Source: Chryseobacterium kimseyorum (GTDB lineage: Bacteria; Bacteroidota; Bacteroidia; Flavobacteriales; Weeksellaceae). From it: a stretch of DNA of 64,000 bases. The stretch is from the NCBI RefSeq assembly GCF_025971945.1, contig NZ_JAPDHW010000004.1, positions 186,001-250,000 on the forward strand, in the 5' to 3' direction. A program made the translations under genes and the position numbers. Under the pieces are notes generated by a model that was given only the letters and a program-made list of their open reading frames with translations, had not been told where the DNA came from and searched no databases. Shown piece by piece: positions 52,127 to 61,511 of this stretch (position 1 is its first letter; each line of letters starts with the position of its first letter).

Positions 52127-54727
52127 CTATTTTTTGATCAAAAGTTTTGATGCAGCATCAATACCAAGACCATTTACTTTTACGATATAAGTTCCGTTTA
52201 CAAGATTAGTTGTAGAAATTGCTTTCTTAGAATCTGGTGAAATTTTACTCTCTGTAGAAACTAATTTTCCAGACATATCATAGATTTCAACATTAACTTT
52301 ACCCATTGTATTTTTTGGGAAGTTTATGAAGAATTCATTTTTAGCAGGATTAGGATAGATTGAAATAGCGTTATCCTTAACAGAAGCAGTTTCATTGGTA
52401 GATAATACACAGTCGGCAGGGACATTAAAGCTTTGTTCCTGGTCGTTGATATTCGCTTTCACACCTGCTGAAGCACCTAAACCTAAACCTCTTTTAGCGA
52501 ATGCTCTCCAGATCATACATTTATCCACTCCACCTGTACTCGCTAATTCTGCAGCTAATATAGCATCTCTACCTTCTACAAATGACGGATTACATGCTTG
52601 AAGTTTTAATGCATTAGTAACTAGTTGTAAAACACGTGCACTACCACTTGTTGTATTGGCTGTAACATCTGATGCATATCCATATTTTGCTACATAATCC
52701 CAATGAAGATCCCAAAGCATTGTTGCCCATACAAAACCGATTGAGTGTACATCCGGAACCAGAACTCCATTTGAATTAGTATATTCCATACCATTGGTAT
52801 CAGTATATGTATAATCATTCACAGCAAAATTTGGAGAATATTTTTCAGGTCTAATTCCGCCTCCAAAGATTGACTGCCCTGCTGCATAAGTTGCCATACC
52901 TCTCGGTACTGAAGCATTATCACCAGGCCTATTTGTTAACATTAATGCAAAGAAATCTGACCAGCCTTCTCCCATCTGCTCTTTACTTACAGAAGATACC
53001 AAGCAAGTAGAACCATTACCCGTAAGTCTGTTAGATATACCATGACCATATTCATGAATCACAATACCGTTATCGAAACTACCATCTGGAGTAACCGAAG
53101 AAGCCGGATCATTTTTAAGAGTTACATTGACAGTAGTATTTGAACTTAGTTGCCCTTTAATAAACTCGCCTTCTGCATTTTCAATTAAAACTGAGGGAAT
53201 GGTAACTGTAGCATCAGTCCCTGCCATATTACCTATAGCGGCAGATGTCGGCGCATTGTATATAATCACGGCAGTAGCTCCTGCATTTTGTGCATTTTTC
53301 ACTTTCATTACAAAGTCACACGTTCCCCTTTCGATCAATCCAATCTTTCCGGTAAGTGATCCCGCTGGTAATGCCGTACATCCGTTTAATACAGATGATA
53401 ATTGAACATTTCCTGTTACTCCAGTCGCACCAAGAGGATTACCAAATTGAGCTATACCTGCAATTGGTTGACGTGGAACTGCTATCGTTGGAGCATTATA
53501 GTAAAAAATTCTGTTTATTGTACTCCACAGATACATTTGCATTCTAGGTTTTCCACCGTCTGCCGGAGTTGAAAAGTTTGCATTATTTGTACCTCCACCG
53601 TCTTGTGCCTCAGCATTAACGTAATCGTTATCTGCTCCACCTAAACCAAAGTTTGACTGTTGGAAATTTTTTGATGATTCAGTGAATCCAAATTTGTAAA
53701 AAATATCGTGAACTCTATTATTTATGTAGAAAAGATTAGTGATTGAAGCGTTTTGATTCAATAATGGATCTGCATTGATACTAAAAGGAAAATCAAAATT
53801 TCTCGTTGTTCCACCCTCTGCGGAACTTCCTGAATTAAATGCAAATGTATCTTCATAAGCATTGACATTATTTCCACGTGTACTAGTGTAATGAGTAGTA
53901 CCATCATAATGCCACCCTTCAGGAGAGGATGCTAATAACCAAGGATTATTAACAATTGATCTTCCGCCGAAGGTAGGTGCTTCGATAGGTAACGGAAAGA
54001 CGTTATAAGATGCATTATCCGGAACTAATAATGAAACAGTTTTATTTTCAGGTTGATTCTCCGGACCTATTAATTTACTATAAACATCATTGCTATGATC
54101 ATGATTATAAGCTCCCGGGTGAAAACTACAAGATAAATTAAGATCAGTTTTGCTTATTATTTCTCCATTTTGAGCATCAACTAAAACCTCCCAGAAACTT
54201 GGAGATTTTGGTTCCTGAAATGTAAATTGGTACGCTAATTTTAAGTTTAAATTATCTTCAACATACAACAATTGTTGCTTTACAAATTTACCGTTATCTA
54301 GATCAGCATCGGCGAAGCTTAGAATCGAAAAACTTTTAATCTCTTGTTTTCCTAAGTGGTCAGCAACCTTATCTAATGCAGCGCTTTTAGTGATTGAAGC
54401 TGAAGTTGAACTAACGTTACTGTAATTTTTTAGAAAATTATCGGTGTAGTAAGCAATTTTGCCCTCCTTTATCAATGCTGTACCAACTGCATTACGAATT
54501 GGCAAACCATTGTAAGACTGCTGAAATTTTACAACATCTCCGTTCAAAGACTTTGATGAATCAACGTTATCAATAGTAAAATTCATCAAATCAGACTTTT
54601 TATAATCTCTAAGATGATTTGTTTGAATATAGTTATTGATTAATCTTTGATTATCTTGAGCTGAAAGCTTTGAAGATGGAAAAATTGCAAATACTGCAAA
54701 TAAAAGAGGTAGAGTTATCTTTTTCAT
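52127..54727 (-). CDS. M36-family metallopeptidase (fungalysin-like) with T9SS sorting domain
   Basis: This 866-residue exported zinc peptidase has a signal peptide (LLFAVFAIFPSSKLSAQ) and an FTP-type propeptide (about 30-185; VKFQQSYNGLPIRNAVGTALI). The catalytic domain carries zinc motif HEYGHGISNRL (His558, His562), with a PA domain inserted near residues 430-520 (LTGKIGLIERGTCDFVMKVKNAQ). It ends in a T9SS type A domain (SIYPNPAKNEFFINFP, VEIYDMSGKLVSTE, NGTYIVKVNG). The -7 TAAATTTG at 54745-54752 supports the start at 54727. Confidence 0.93.
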   Translation of the reverse strand: MKKITLPLLFAVFAIFPSSKLSAQDNQRLINNYIQTNHLRDYKKSDLMNFTIDNVDSSKSLNGDVVKFQQSYNGLPIRNAVGTALIKEGKIAYYTDNFLKNYSNVSSTSASITKSAALDKVADHLGKQEIKSFSILSFADADLDNGKFVKQQLLYVEDNLNLKLAYQFTFQEPKSPSFWEVLVDAQNGEIISKTDLNLSCSFHPGAYNHDHSNDVYSKLIGPENQPENKTVSLLVPDNASYNVFPLPIEAPTFGGRSIVNNPWLLASSPEGWHYDGTTHYTSTRGNNVNAYEDTFAFNSGSSAEGGTTRNFDFPFSINADPLLNQNASITNLFYINNRVHDIFYKFGFTESSKNFQQSNFGLGGADNDYVNAEAQDGGGTNNANFSTPADGGKPRMQMYLWSTINRIFYYNAPTIAVPRQPIAGIAQFGNPLGATGVTGNVQLSSVLNGCTALPAGSLTGKIGLIERGTCDFVMKVKNAQNAGATAVIIYNAPTSAAIGNMAGTDATVTIPSVLIENAEGEFIKGQLSSNTTVNVTLKNDPASSVTPDGSFDNGIVIHEYGHGISNRLTGNGSTCLVSSVSKEQMGEGWSDFFALMLTNRPGDNASVPRGMATYAAGQSIFGGGIRPEKYSPNFAVNDYTYTDTNGMEYTNSNGVLVPDVHSIGFVWATMLWDLHWDYVAKYGYASDVTANTTSGSARVLQLVTNALKLQACNPSFVEGRDAILAAELASTGGVDKCMIWRAFAKRGLGLGASAGVKANINDQEQSFNVPADCVLSTNETASVKDNAISIYPNPAKNEFFINFPKNTMGKVNVEIYDMSGKLVSTESKISPDSKKAISTTNLVNGTYIVKVNGLGIDAASKLLIKK

Positions 54728-54744
54728 ATTGATTATTAAAGCCC

Positions 54745-54752
54745 CAAATTTA
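54745..54752 (-). promoter_or_regulatory. -7 element of the M36 gene
   Basis: Minus-strand TAAATTTG, 17 bases before the ATG at 54727. It makes the longer frame from 54766 unlikely. Confidence 0.5.
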
Positions 54753-54923
54753 CAAATATTATTCAATCAAAAAATATATTTATTAAATTTTTAGCAAAAT
54801 AATTTTAAGTAAGTAAAAATATGAATATCAGTTCACTACTAGGTGTTTTCTTTCTAACAAATCATACAAAATTCAGTCATTTTTTTCACAAGTAAAAGGA
54901 TTGAAAAAATGACCTTATAAAAC

Positions 54924-54950
54924 AAAAAAATCCACTCTCACGAGTGGATT
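54924..54950 (-). terminator. Terminator after rpsA
   Basis: AATCCACTC / GAGTGGATT with a TCAC loop; T's follow in the minus direction. It is 23 bases past the stop. Confidence 0.85.
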
Positions 54951-54973
54951 CATATTATAAAAATAGTTTGAGA

Positions 54974-56782
54974 TTATTTACCTCCTTCCATTTTCTTTTT
55001 CAATTCAGCTAATACATCAATATCACCTAAAGTTGATCTTTCTTCGTTGTTAGAAGAAGATGAAGTGTTACCGCTGTTATTAGATCTGTTGTTAGATGCT
55101 TCTCTTGCATTCTTTTTCTCTTCGTCTCTGAAGATTCCTGTATGAGAAACTACTACTCTTTTGAATTCTTTGTTGAATTCGATTACTTTAAACTGAGCAT
55201 CTTCACCTTTTTTGATTTTAGATCCGTCTTCCTTCTCTAATAATCTTGATGGGCAGAAAGCTTCTACTTCAGCATCATCGAATTGTACAGAAGCACCTTT
55301 ATCGTGTACTTCTACAGCTTTACCAGCGTGTACAGTTCCTTCAGCATATTTAGTTTCAAATTTATCCCATGGGTTTTCTGTCAATTGTTTGTGACCTAGA
55401 GATAATCTTCTAGCCTGGATGTCTAGTTCAAGAACGATAACATTCAATTTATCACCAACTGCACAGAATTCTGATGGATGCTTGATTTTCTTAGTCCAAG
55501 AAAGGTCTGAGATATAAATTAATCCGTCGATACCTTCTTCCAATTCTACGAATACACCGAAGTTTGTAAAGTTTCTTACAGTTCCAACGTGCTCAGAACC
55601 TACCGGATATTTAGCTTCGATATTTTCCCAAGGATCTTTAGATAATTGTTTCATACCTAGAGAGATCTTTCTGTCTTCTCTGTCTAAAGTAAGTACTTCA
55701 GCTTCCACTTCGTCACCTACTTTTACGAAATCTCCTGCGCTTCTCAAGTGAGTAGACCAAGACATTTCAGAAACGTGAATTAATCCTTCTACACCTGGAG
55801 CGATCTCAACGAATGCACCATAGTCAGCAAGAACTACTACTTTTCCTTTTACTTTATCACCAACTTTCATGTCAGCAGAAAGAGCATCCCAAGGATGAGC
55901 CTCTAATTGCTTCATACCCAACTGGATTCTTGTTTTCTCGTCATCAAAGTCAAGGATAACCACTTTCACAGTCTGTCCGTCTTCTAAGATTTCAGATGGA
56001 TGGTTCACTCTAGACCAAGAAAGGTCTGTAATGTGGATCAATCCGTCTACACCACCAAGATCTACGAATACACCGTAAGAAGTAATATTCTTAACAGTAC
56101 CTTCAAGAACCTGACCTTTTTCAAGCTGCGCGATGATTTCTTTTTTCTGACCTTCGATATCTGCTTCGATCAATGCTTTGTGAGATACTACTACGTTTTT
56201 GAACTCAGGGTTGATTTTCACAACTTTGAACTCCATAGTTTTACCTACGAACTGATCGTAATCTTTAATTGGCTTAACGTCGATTTGAGAACCCGGTAAG
56301 AATGCTTCGATACCGTGAACGTCAACGATCATACCTCCTTTAGTTCTAGATTTTACAAAACCGTTAACGATTTCTCCAGTTTCGTGAAGCTCGTTTACTC
56401 TATCCCAAGCTTTAAGCGTTCTAGCTTTTCTGTGAGATAACTGTAACTGACCAGTTTTGTCTTCTCTTCTGTCTACCATTACTTCAACATCATCACCTAC
56501 TTTTAGGCCTGGGTTGTAACGGAATTCATTAAGAGAAATAACACCTTCAGATTTGAAATCGATGTCTACGATAGCTTCTTTGTCAGTCAATCTTACAACT
56601 TTACCTACGATTACATCGTTGTCGTTTAAGCTGCTAAGAGATCCGTTGTAGATTTCTTCAAGATCGCTTTTTTCTTTTCTCGCATCTGCATCAAGACCTG
56701 ATTCGAAAGAATCCCAATCAAATTGTTCTGGTGCTACGTTTTGGTTAAGAATAACCTCTGCTGAATTTGTCTCTTTTGACAT
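54974..56782 (-). CDS. rpsA: 30S ribosomal protein S1
   Basis: S1 helps mRNA bind the 30S subunit. The 602-residue protein has six S1 motifs, each recognisable by phrases such as GEIVNGFVKSRTKGGMIVDV, EGTVKNITSYGVFVDLGGVDG and GTVRNFTNFGVFVELEEGIDG. It ends in a Ser/Asn-rich tail (ASNNRSNNSGNTSSSSNNEER). Since S1 matters for translation without strong ribosome binding sites, its presence fits the absence of Shine-Dalgarno sequences here. It has its own promoter and a long, structured leader. Confidence 0.95.
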   Translation of the reverse strand: MSKETNSAEVILNQNVAPEQFDWDSFESGLDADARKEKSDLEEIYNGSLSSLNDNDVIVGKVVRLTDKEAIVDIDFKSEGVISLNEFRYNPGLKVGDDVEVMVDRREDKTGQLQLSHRKARTLKAWDRVNELHETGEIVNGFVKSRTKGGMIVDVHGIEAFLPGSQIDVKPIKDYDQFVGKTMEFKVVKINPEFKNVVVSHKALIEADIEGQKKEIIAQLEKGQVLEGTVKNITSYGVFVDLGGVDGLIHITDLSWSRVNHPSEILEDGQTVKVVILDFDDEKTRIQLGMKQLEAHPWDALSADMKVGDKVKGKVVVLADYGAFVEIAPGVEGLIHVSEMSWSTHLRSAGDFVKVGDEVEAEVLTLDREDRKISLGMKQLSKDPWENIEAKYPVGSEHVGTVRNFTNFGVFVELEEGIDGLIYISDLSWTKKIKHPSEFCAVGDKLNVIVLELDIQARRLSLGHKQLTENPWDKFETKYAEGTVHAGKAVEVHDKGASVQFDDAEVEAFCPSRLLEKEDGSKIKKGEDAQFKVIEFNKEFKRVVVSHTGIFRDEEKKNAREASNNRSNNSGNTSSSSNNEERSTLGDIDVLAELKKKMEGGK

Positions 56783-56905
56783 TTTCTAATAAAATTTGTA
56801 TTCCAATTCTTACAGACCTCGGCTTTGCTGTGAATCCTGAAAAATATGGAAGTTGTTAATTGCTAATATTTTACTTCGCCGAAAGTACGTTCACAAAAGT
56901 GAGTG

Positions 56906-56913
56906 CAAAAGTA
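56906..56913 (-). promoter_or_regulatory. -7 element of rpsA
   Basis: Minus-strand TACTTTTG, about 118 bases upstream of the ATG, giving a long leader. Confidence 0.5.
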
Positions 56914-56990
56914 CGATTTTTTTTTATTACAGCAATATTTTTTAAATCAAAATTTAATAGTGGTAATATCTGCTGTTCAAACATTTACAT

Positions 56991-57021
56991 AAAAAAACGG
57001 ATGGCTTCCTGCACATCCGTT
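56991..57021 (-). terminator. Terminator after the tandem secreted-protein genes
   Basis: AACGGATG / CATCCGTT with a 9-base loop, then a run of T's in the minus direction. It is 31 bases past the stop. Confidence 0.85.
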
Positions 57022-57052
57022 ACCAAAAACACATATTATGATAAAATCACAT

Positions 57053-57892
57053 TTAATTAAGAGACTCTACAACGGTTGTAGTGAGAGACATTTTTGACAT
57101 AAAAGTACTGATGTTGTCACAAACATTGTTGTTTTCATATCTCGCAGGACCACCGTATACAATTATCTGACTCGGAGTATTTGCAGCATTGGTGGCAGAG
57201 ATATTTCTTGCCTTAACTTCTATAGTATGAGGCACACCTACACTAAGATTATTAATAACTCCATTCAAAACAAACTTATGCCATGAGCAGGTAAAATTTT
57301 CGTTGTGCTTGTGGTATTTTCTTACGGCTGCCAGTTTACCGTCCACAAAAATTCCTATTGCGTATTCATAAAATTTGTTAGTTGATTTATCCAGTTGCGT
57401 CATCCCCTCGAGTGTGAAAGCCAACGAATTTGTTGCTCTGGTGAAGGTTTTCGTATCTGTAATATTTAATGATGTCCAATCATTGTTGCTATTGGTACCA
57501 AGAGTAAAATTACCCGGCTTAAATCCTGCAATTGAAATAGGTAAAGCAGCTGATACAGAACTGATGCTTACCAGATCAAATTTTGATATCACCTGTTCTT
57601 TTGTATACAGTGCATTCCATTTTCCTGCGTCAAAATAGGCAACGGTTTGTGGTAATGTTGCCGTTGAATTTGTATTAAAAACCACGTTTCCGTTCTGAGG
57701 ATTGGGCACTGTAACAATATCGGTACTTGAAGTCAGAGGAATCCTCGGATAAAGAACTCCTTTTTTATCTGAATCTAATTTAAGAATTGCGCTGTTATCA
57801 ACAACAGGCACTGCTTTATCCGTCATGACCACTTGTGCAGTTGCAAAACACGGAATCGCCAATAGAACGATGATATTATAGATTTTTTTCAT
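57053..57892 (-). CDS. Secreted protein, third of a tandem paralog set
   Basis: This 279-residue protein has a signal peptide (IVLLAIPCFATAQ) and the pattern shared by the set: a start with KAVPVVDNSAILKLDSDKKGVLYPRIPL, a middle YFDAGKWNALYTKE, and a C-terminal domain with YEYAIGIFVDGKLAAVRKY and NGVINNLSVGVPHTIEVKA. I do not recognise a named family. The beginnings of such proteins occur in Bacteroidetes tail-fiber-like or surface proteins. It is the last gene of the set, 2 bases after the gene before it. Confidence 0.7.
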   Translation of the reverse strand: MKKIYNIIVLLAIPCFATAQVVMTDKAVPVVDNSAILKLDSDKKGVLYPRIPLTSSTDIVTVPNPQNGNVVFNTNSTATLPQTVAYFDAGKWNALYTKEQVISKFDLVSISSVSAALPISIAGFKPGNFTLGTNSNNDWTSLNITDTKTFTRATNSLAFTLEGMTQLDKSTNKFYEYAIGIFVDGKLAAVRKYHKHNENFTCSWHKFVLNGVINNLSVGVPHTIEVKARNISATNAANTPSQIIVYGGPARYENNNVCDNISTFMSKMSLTTTVVESLN

Positions 57893-57894
57893 GA

Positions 57895-58752
57895 TTAATA
57901 AGGTAAAGGTTGACTAACTAAAACTACAGAACTGATTCTCACTTCATCATCTGAGAGATTCTCACAGCCTCCTGCCTGTCTTCCGAAATAAAGTGATGTG
58001 CTGCCGGCATTCCCCGACCTGTTCATTGCACCAAAGGTAATGGTGTGGGTTCCAACACTGAGATCATCTACAAAACCATTTATGGTAAACTCCTGATATC
58101 CACAACGTGTATCTGTGCTTAGAGAGACCGCTTTAGATGAGATCAATTGATTATCAACAAAAATTCCCAAACCGTAGTTCACATTTCTAATTTCTTCCCC
58201 TGCTGTCGTATTTCGTAGCTGAACCATTCCAGTAAGCGTGATTACTGTATTGTTTTTTACTCTGTCAATTACAATATTAAATGGTGTATCGTTTGTTTCA
58301 GGTATTTTTATCCAGGGTGTAGCCAATGCGGTACCGTTTACAAATGAACTGACTGAACTTAATTCAGAATTGTAGGCAAACGAGAATAGTGTATTAGGAT
58401 ATACCTTAGAATAATATTTTGTAATTCCCAACAGGAGATTGATATTGGCAGAATTGAAATAAAACACCCACTTTGTACCGTCCCAATAATAAAGACCGGT
58501 TCCAGCAGGTAAAGCGGCATTTGTATTAAAGACTAAGAGAGAGATTGTTGGCTGGGTTGCCATAAAACTGTAATCTGACGCATTTGTAGCGTTCAATGAA
58601 ACTTTAGGAATCATCAGACCTTTGTTTGACGAAACCATATCAAGTATAGCAGATTCGTTCGGAGTATTGGTTCCAATCCCTACCGATCCACTCTGAGCGT
58701 AAACTAAGCTTCCCAGTACGAAGAAAAGCAATCTTAAATAAATATTTTTCAT
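57895..58752 (-). CDS. Secreted protein, second of a tandem paralog set
   Basis: This 285-residue paralog has a signal peptide (LLFFVLGSLVYAQ). It continues with VGIGTNTPNESAILDMVSSN and GLMIPKVSLNA, a WDGTKWVFYF block and the C-terminal domain GLGIFVDNQLISSKAVSL with NGFVDDLSVGTHTITFGAM. It is close in layout to its neighbours, and its Cys residues (TRCGYQEF, GGCENLS) may form a disulfide. Function unknown. The gene begins 9 bases past the stop of the preceding one. Confidence 0.72.
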   Translation of the reverse strand: MKNIYLRLLFFVLGSLVYAQSGSVGIGTNTPNESAILDMVSSNKGLMIPKVSLNATNASDYSFMATQPTISLLVFNTNAALPAGTGLYYWDGTKWVFYFNSANINLLLGITKYYSKVYPNTLFSFAYNSELSSVSSFVNGTALATPWIKIPETNDTPFNIVIDRVKNNTVITLTGMVQLRNTTAGEEIRNVNYGLGIFVDNQLISSKAVSLSTDTRCGYQEFTINGFVDDLSVGTHTITFGAMNRSGNAGSTSLYFGRQAGGCENLSDDEVRISSVVLVSQPLPY

Positions 58753-58761
58753 TGTTTGTGT

Positions 58762-59559
58762 TTATGATTTTTCAGTCAGCTTGATAAACATATTGATTCT
58801 AGACATATCACTGTTAATTGATGATGGAGGATTGGTGGGTGGTGAGTAATTGATCGGACCGCCATATCTCCACAAAGTCACTCCGGTGAGGTTACTTGCT
58901 CTTACAGTCACATACGTTTTGATGGTATGATTACCTAAACTGAGGTTATTAAACACACTGTTGATGGAGAAGAAATCATACTGGTAGGTATTTGAATACT
59001 TTGTCGAATAATTTCTCACTCCGGAAAGTTTTCCGTCAATAAATATTCCCACAGCATAAGTAAATGCGTCAGAACCTGCAGAAGCAGCAGAATTATTCGC
59101 CTGAATCATCCCTTCTGTAATCACAGAAATACTGTTGTTAGCCTGGGTAATAGTAATATCTTTTGAGAGACCGGGAACTTCGGTCCAAGTTGTTCCGGGT
59201 AAAGATTCCTGTGGGTAATTGATTGCTCCCCTTACAGCATTTATATCTACCGGAGAAGAATTTGAGACACTGTAAGATATCGTAAGACCAAGAACAGAAT
59301 AGATATTTCGTGTATCCACCAGCTCATTCCACTTGGTTCCATCCCAAAAATTAAAACCCTGTTTTCCGGTTGCTTTGTTATAAGCAAGAAGTCCCAAAGC
59401 AGGATTCGTAACCGGTGCAGCTGCGTTTAAATTTGGAATTGTAAGATTAGGGATTAAGATTCCTTTATTGGTAGACGAAACTTTTAAAAGCAAGTCGTTC
59501 TCGACAACAGTCGTCCCTATCCCTACTTGAGCATTCGTTTTGAAAGAAATAGCAGACAA
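58762..59559 (-). CDS. Secreted protein, first of a tandem paralog set, with a frameshifted signal peptide
   Basis: The 265-residue frame opens VGIGTTVVENDLLLKVSSTN and GILIPNLTIPN, then NFWDGTKWNELVD and the C-terminal domain with YAVGIFIDGKLSGVRNYS and NSVFNNLSLGNHTIKTYV. It has no ATG. The ATG at 59591 or 59594 begins a proper signal peptide (MKKKLYLVAA) in another frame; one missing base near 59563 would join the two as MKKKLYLVAA-LLSAISFKTNAQ. As written it either uses a TTG start at 59559 and loses export, or the deletion is a sequencing error. Confidence 0.6.
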   Translation of the reverse strand: MSAISFKTNAQVGIGTTVVENDLLLKVSSTNKGILIPNLTIPNLNAAAPVTNPALGLLAYNKATGKQGFNFWDGTKWNELVDTRNIYSVLGLTISYSVSNSSPVDINAVRGAINYPQESLPGTTWTEVPGLSKDITITQANNSISVITEGMIQANNSAASAGSDAFTYAVGIFIDGKLSGVRNYSTKYSNTYQYDFFSINSVFNNLSLGNHTIKTYVTVRASNLTGVTLWRYGGPINYSPPTNPPSSINSDMSRINMFIKLTEKS

Positions 59560-59641
59560 GAGGCTGCTACCAGATAGAGCTTTTTTTTCATCATTATAGT
59601 TTATATTAGTGTTCTGTAAATAACCTGTCGATTATCGATTA

Positions 59642-59649
59642 CAAATATA
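59642..59649 (-). promoter_or_regulatory. -7 element of the tandem secreted-protein genes
   Basis: Minus-strand TATATTTG, 47 bases before the ATG at 59594. Confidence 0.5.
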
Positions 59650-59845
59650 AAACAATTTGTTGAAAAAAATGTTAAAACATTAAAAAATAACGGTTTACAG
59701 TTACGAACATTAAAATTCCAATATTAAAAACATCAATATATTAATCCTTGAAATGTGATAAAACTCACTGAAATTCCCTTAATTTGGAAATTTATATAGC
59801 TCACAACTTTCAATCCAAACTTACATGATGTTATATAAAGTGTAG

Positions 59846-60568
59846 TTAATCAAAGGTTTTTGAAGATCCGTCAAGCATAGAATTCAGTTCTGACAACTCT
59901 TCTGCAGTTAAATCTCTCCATTTACCCAAAGGCATATCCAATTTGATGTTCATAATTCTGATACGCTTCAGTTTTTTCACCTCATAGCCCAGAAATTCAC
60001 ACATTCTTCTAATCTGTCGGTTTAATCCCTGTGTTAAAACGATTCGAAAAGTCATATCATCAATTCTTTCAACTTCACATTTTTTGGTGACAGTATCCAA
60101 AATCGGAACACCATTTCGCATTTTTTCAAGAAATTTTGAGTTTAAAGGCTTGTCGACTCTTACCAAGTATTCCTTTTCGTGATTATTTTTTCCTCTCAAG
60201 ATTTTATTAACGATATCACCGTCGTTAGTCAGAAGAATTAAACCTTCGCTCGGCTTATCAAGTCTACCGATAGGAAAAATTCTTTTGGGATGGTTAATGT
60301 ATTCTATAATATTATCAATCTCACGCTTCGTATCTGTGGTACAGACGATTCCTACAGGTTTATTAAAAGCGATATAGATAGGTTTATCTTCACTTTCACG
60401 AATAGGTTTTCCGTCGACTTCCACTACATCCTCATCAGAAACTTTGGTTCCCATTTCAGGAACCTTTCCGTTGATTGTTATTCTGCCCTCTTCCAAAAGT
60501 TTATCTGCTGCACGTCTTGAGCAGTAGCCAACTTCAGAAAGATATTTATTGATACGTGTCTTTTCCAT
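59846..60568 (-). CDS. rluF: 23S rRNA pseudouridine synthase RluF
   Basis: This is a 240-residue pseudouridine synthase with an N-terminal S4 RNA-binding domain (RINKYLSEVGYCSRRAADKLL, ITINGKVPEMG). The catalytic Asp104 is in GRLDKPSEGL, which is the RluF form; RluB has a different sequence there. The C-terminal LNRQIRRMCEFLGYEVKKLKRIRI is the family ending. It should modify 23S rRNA near position 2604. The gene follows truB by 61 bases. Confidence 0.9.
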   Translation of the reverse strand: MEKTRINKYLSEVGYCSRRAADKLLEEGRITINGKVPEMGTKVSDEDVVEVDGKPIRESEDKPIYIAFNKPVGIVCTTDTKREIDNIIEYINHPKRIFPIGRLDKPSEGLILLTNDGDIVNKILRGKNNHEKEYLVRVDKPLNSKFLEKMRNGVPILDTVTKKCEVERIDDMTFRIVLTQGLNRQIRRMCEFLGYEVKKLKRIRIMNIKLDMPLGKWRDLTAEELSELNSMLDGSSKTFD

Positions 60569-60629
60569 GAGTCTTTTTTTGATGCGGTATTTTTTTTTAT
60601 CTAAAATCGAAATTCCGTATCACAATATA

Positions 60630-61328
60630 TTATAAATTTTCAAATTTGAAATCATTTGTCAAAAAGTCTTGTGTTGCATTTTGAACATGATAATCACCGA
60701 TTTTCGTTCTTCTCAGCTGAGTTAGATAGGCACCAACTCCCAGTTCCTGACCGATATCGTGAGCTAAACTGCGGATATACGTTCCTTTAGAACAGCCTAC
60801 CGTGAAACTTATCAAAGGAAAATTGATTTCTACATCTTTAATATAAGTTATCGTTGTTTTTCTTGATTTCATTTCAACCTCCTGCCCTGCTCTCGCCATG
60901 TCATAAGCTCTTTTTCCATCAATTTTAATAGCAGAAAAAATCGGCGGTGTCTGTTCTATTTCACCTAAAAATTTATTCAGAACTTCTTCCACGTTCTCTT
61001 CCGTTATATGAGAAATGTCCTGCTGAAGAATTTCAGGTTTTTCGGTGTCGTAAGATTCTGTCTGAACTCCTATTTTAATTTCCGTCCAGTATTCTTTGGG
61101 AGCATCCTGTATTTCCGGAATTTTTTTTGTGAATTTTCCGGTGCAAACAATTAAAAGACCTGTCGCTCTCGGATCTAAAGTTCCTGCATGACCGATTTTA
61201 AATTTTTTTGGCAGGCCAAACTCACTTTTGAGTTTGTACTTCATTTTATTGACTGCCTGAAAGGAAGTCCAGTCCAGAGGTTTATCTAAAAGAAGAATCT
61301 GCCCTTCAAGAAGTTGTTCTGCTGTCAT
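60630..61328 (-). CDS. truB: tRNA pseudouridine-55 synthase TruB
   Basis: This enzyme makes pseudouridine 55 in tRNA. The 232 residues begin MTAEQLLEGQILLLDKPLDW. The catalytic Asp52 sits in HAGTLDPRATGLLIVCTGKFTK, and CSKGTYIRSLAHDIGQELG is the other family signature. It is a little shorter than the E. coli enzyme and lacks the C-terminal PUA domain, as in other Bacteroidetes. It lies in a housekeeping series with uppP upstream and rluF downstream. Confidence 0.95.
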   Translation of the reverse strand: MTAEQLLEGQILLLDKPLDWTSFQAVNKMKYKLKSEFGLPKKFKIGHAGTLDPRATGLLIVCTGKFTKKIPEIQDAPKEYWTEIKIGVQTESYDTEKPEILQQDISHITEENVEEVLNKFLGEIEQTPPIFSAIKIDGKRAYDMARAGQEVEMKSRKTTITYIKDVEINFPLISFTVGCSKGTYIRSLAHDIGQELGVGAYLTQLRRTKIGDYHVQNATQDFLTNDFKFENL

Positions 61329-61511
61329 AAATCTGAATAATGAATAAGTGGTAATGAGTAATAATTTATTTTCGTTGAACCTCCGTCAGCCAAACTTGGT
61401 GATGTTTCAGGGATTATTCAATTTGAATTTTCTAACCAACTTTTCTGGTTTGAACGGAGCGAAAGTCAAATAGTTGCAAAAAAAACAACAACTTAAAATG
61501 TCTAACCTTAT

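Noticed and set aside
57053..59559. Phage tail-fiber genes
   Set aside because: The N-termini look like those of tail-associated proteins, but signal peptides are present and there are no phage genes nearby.
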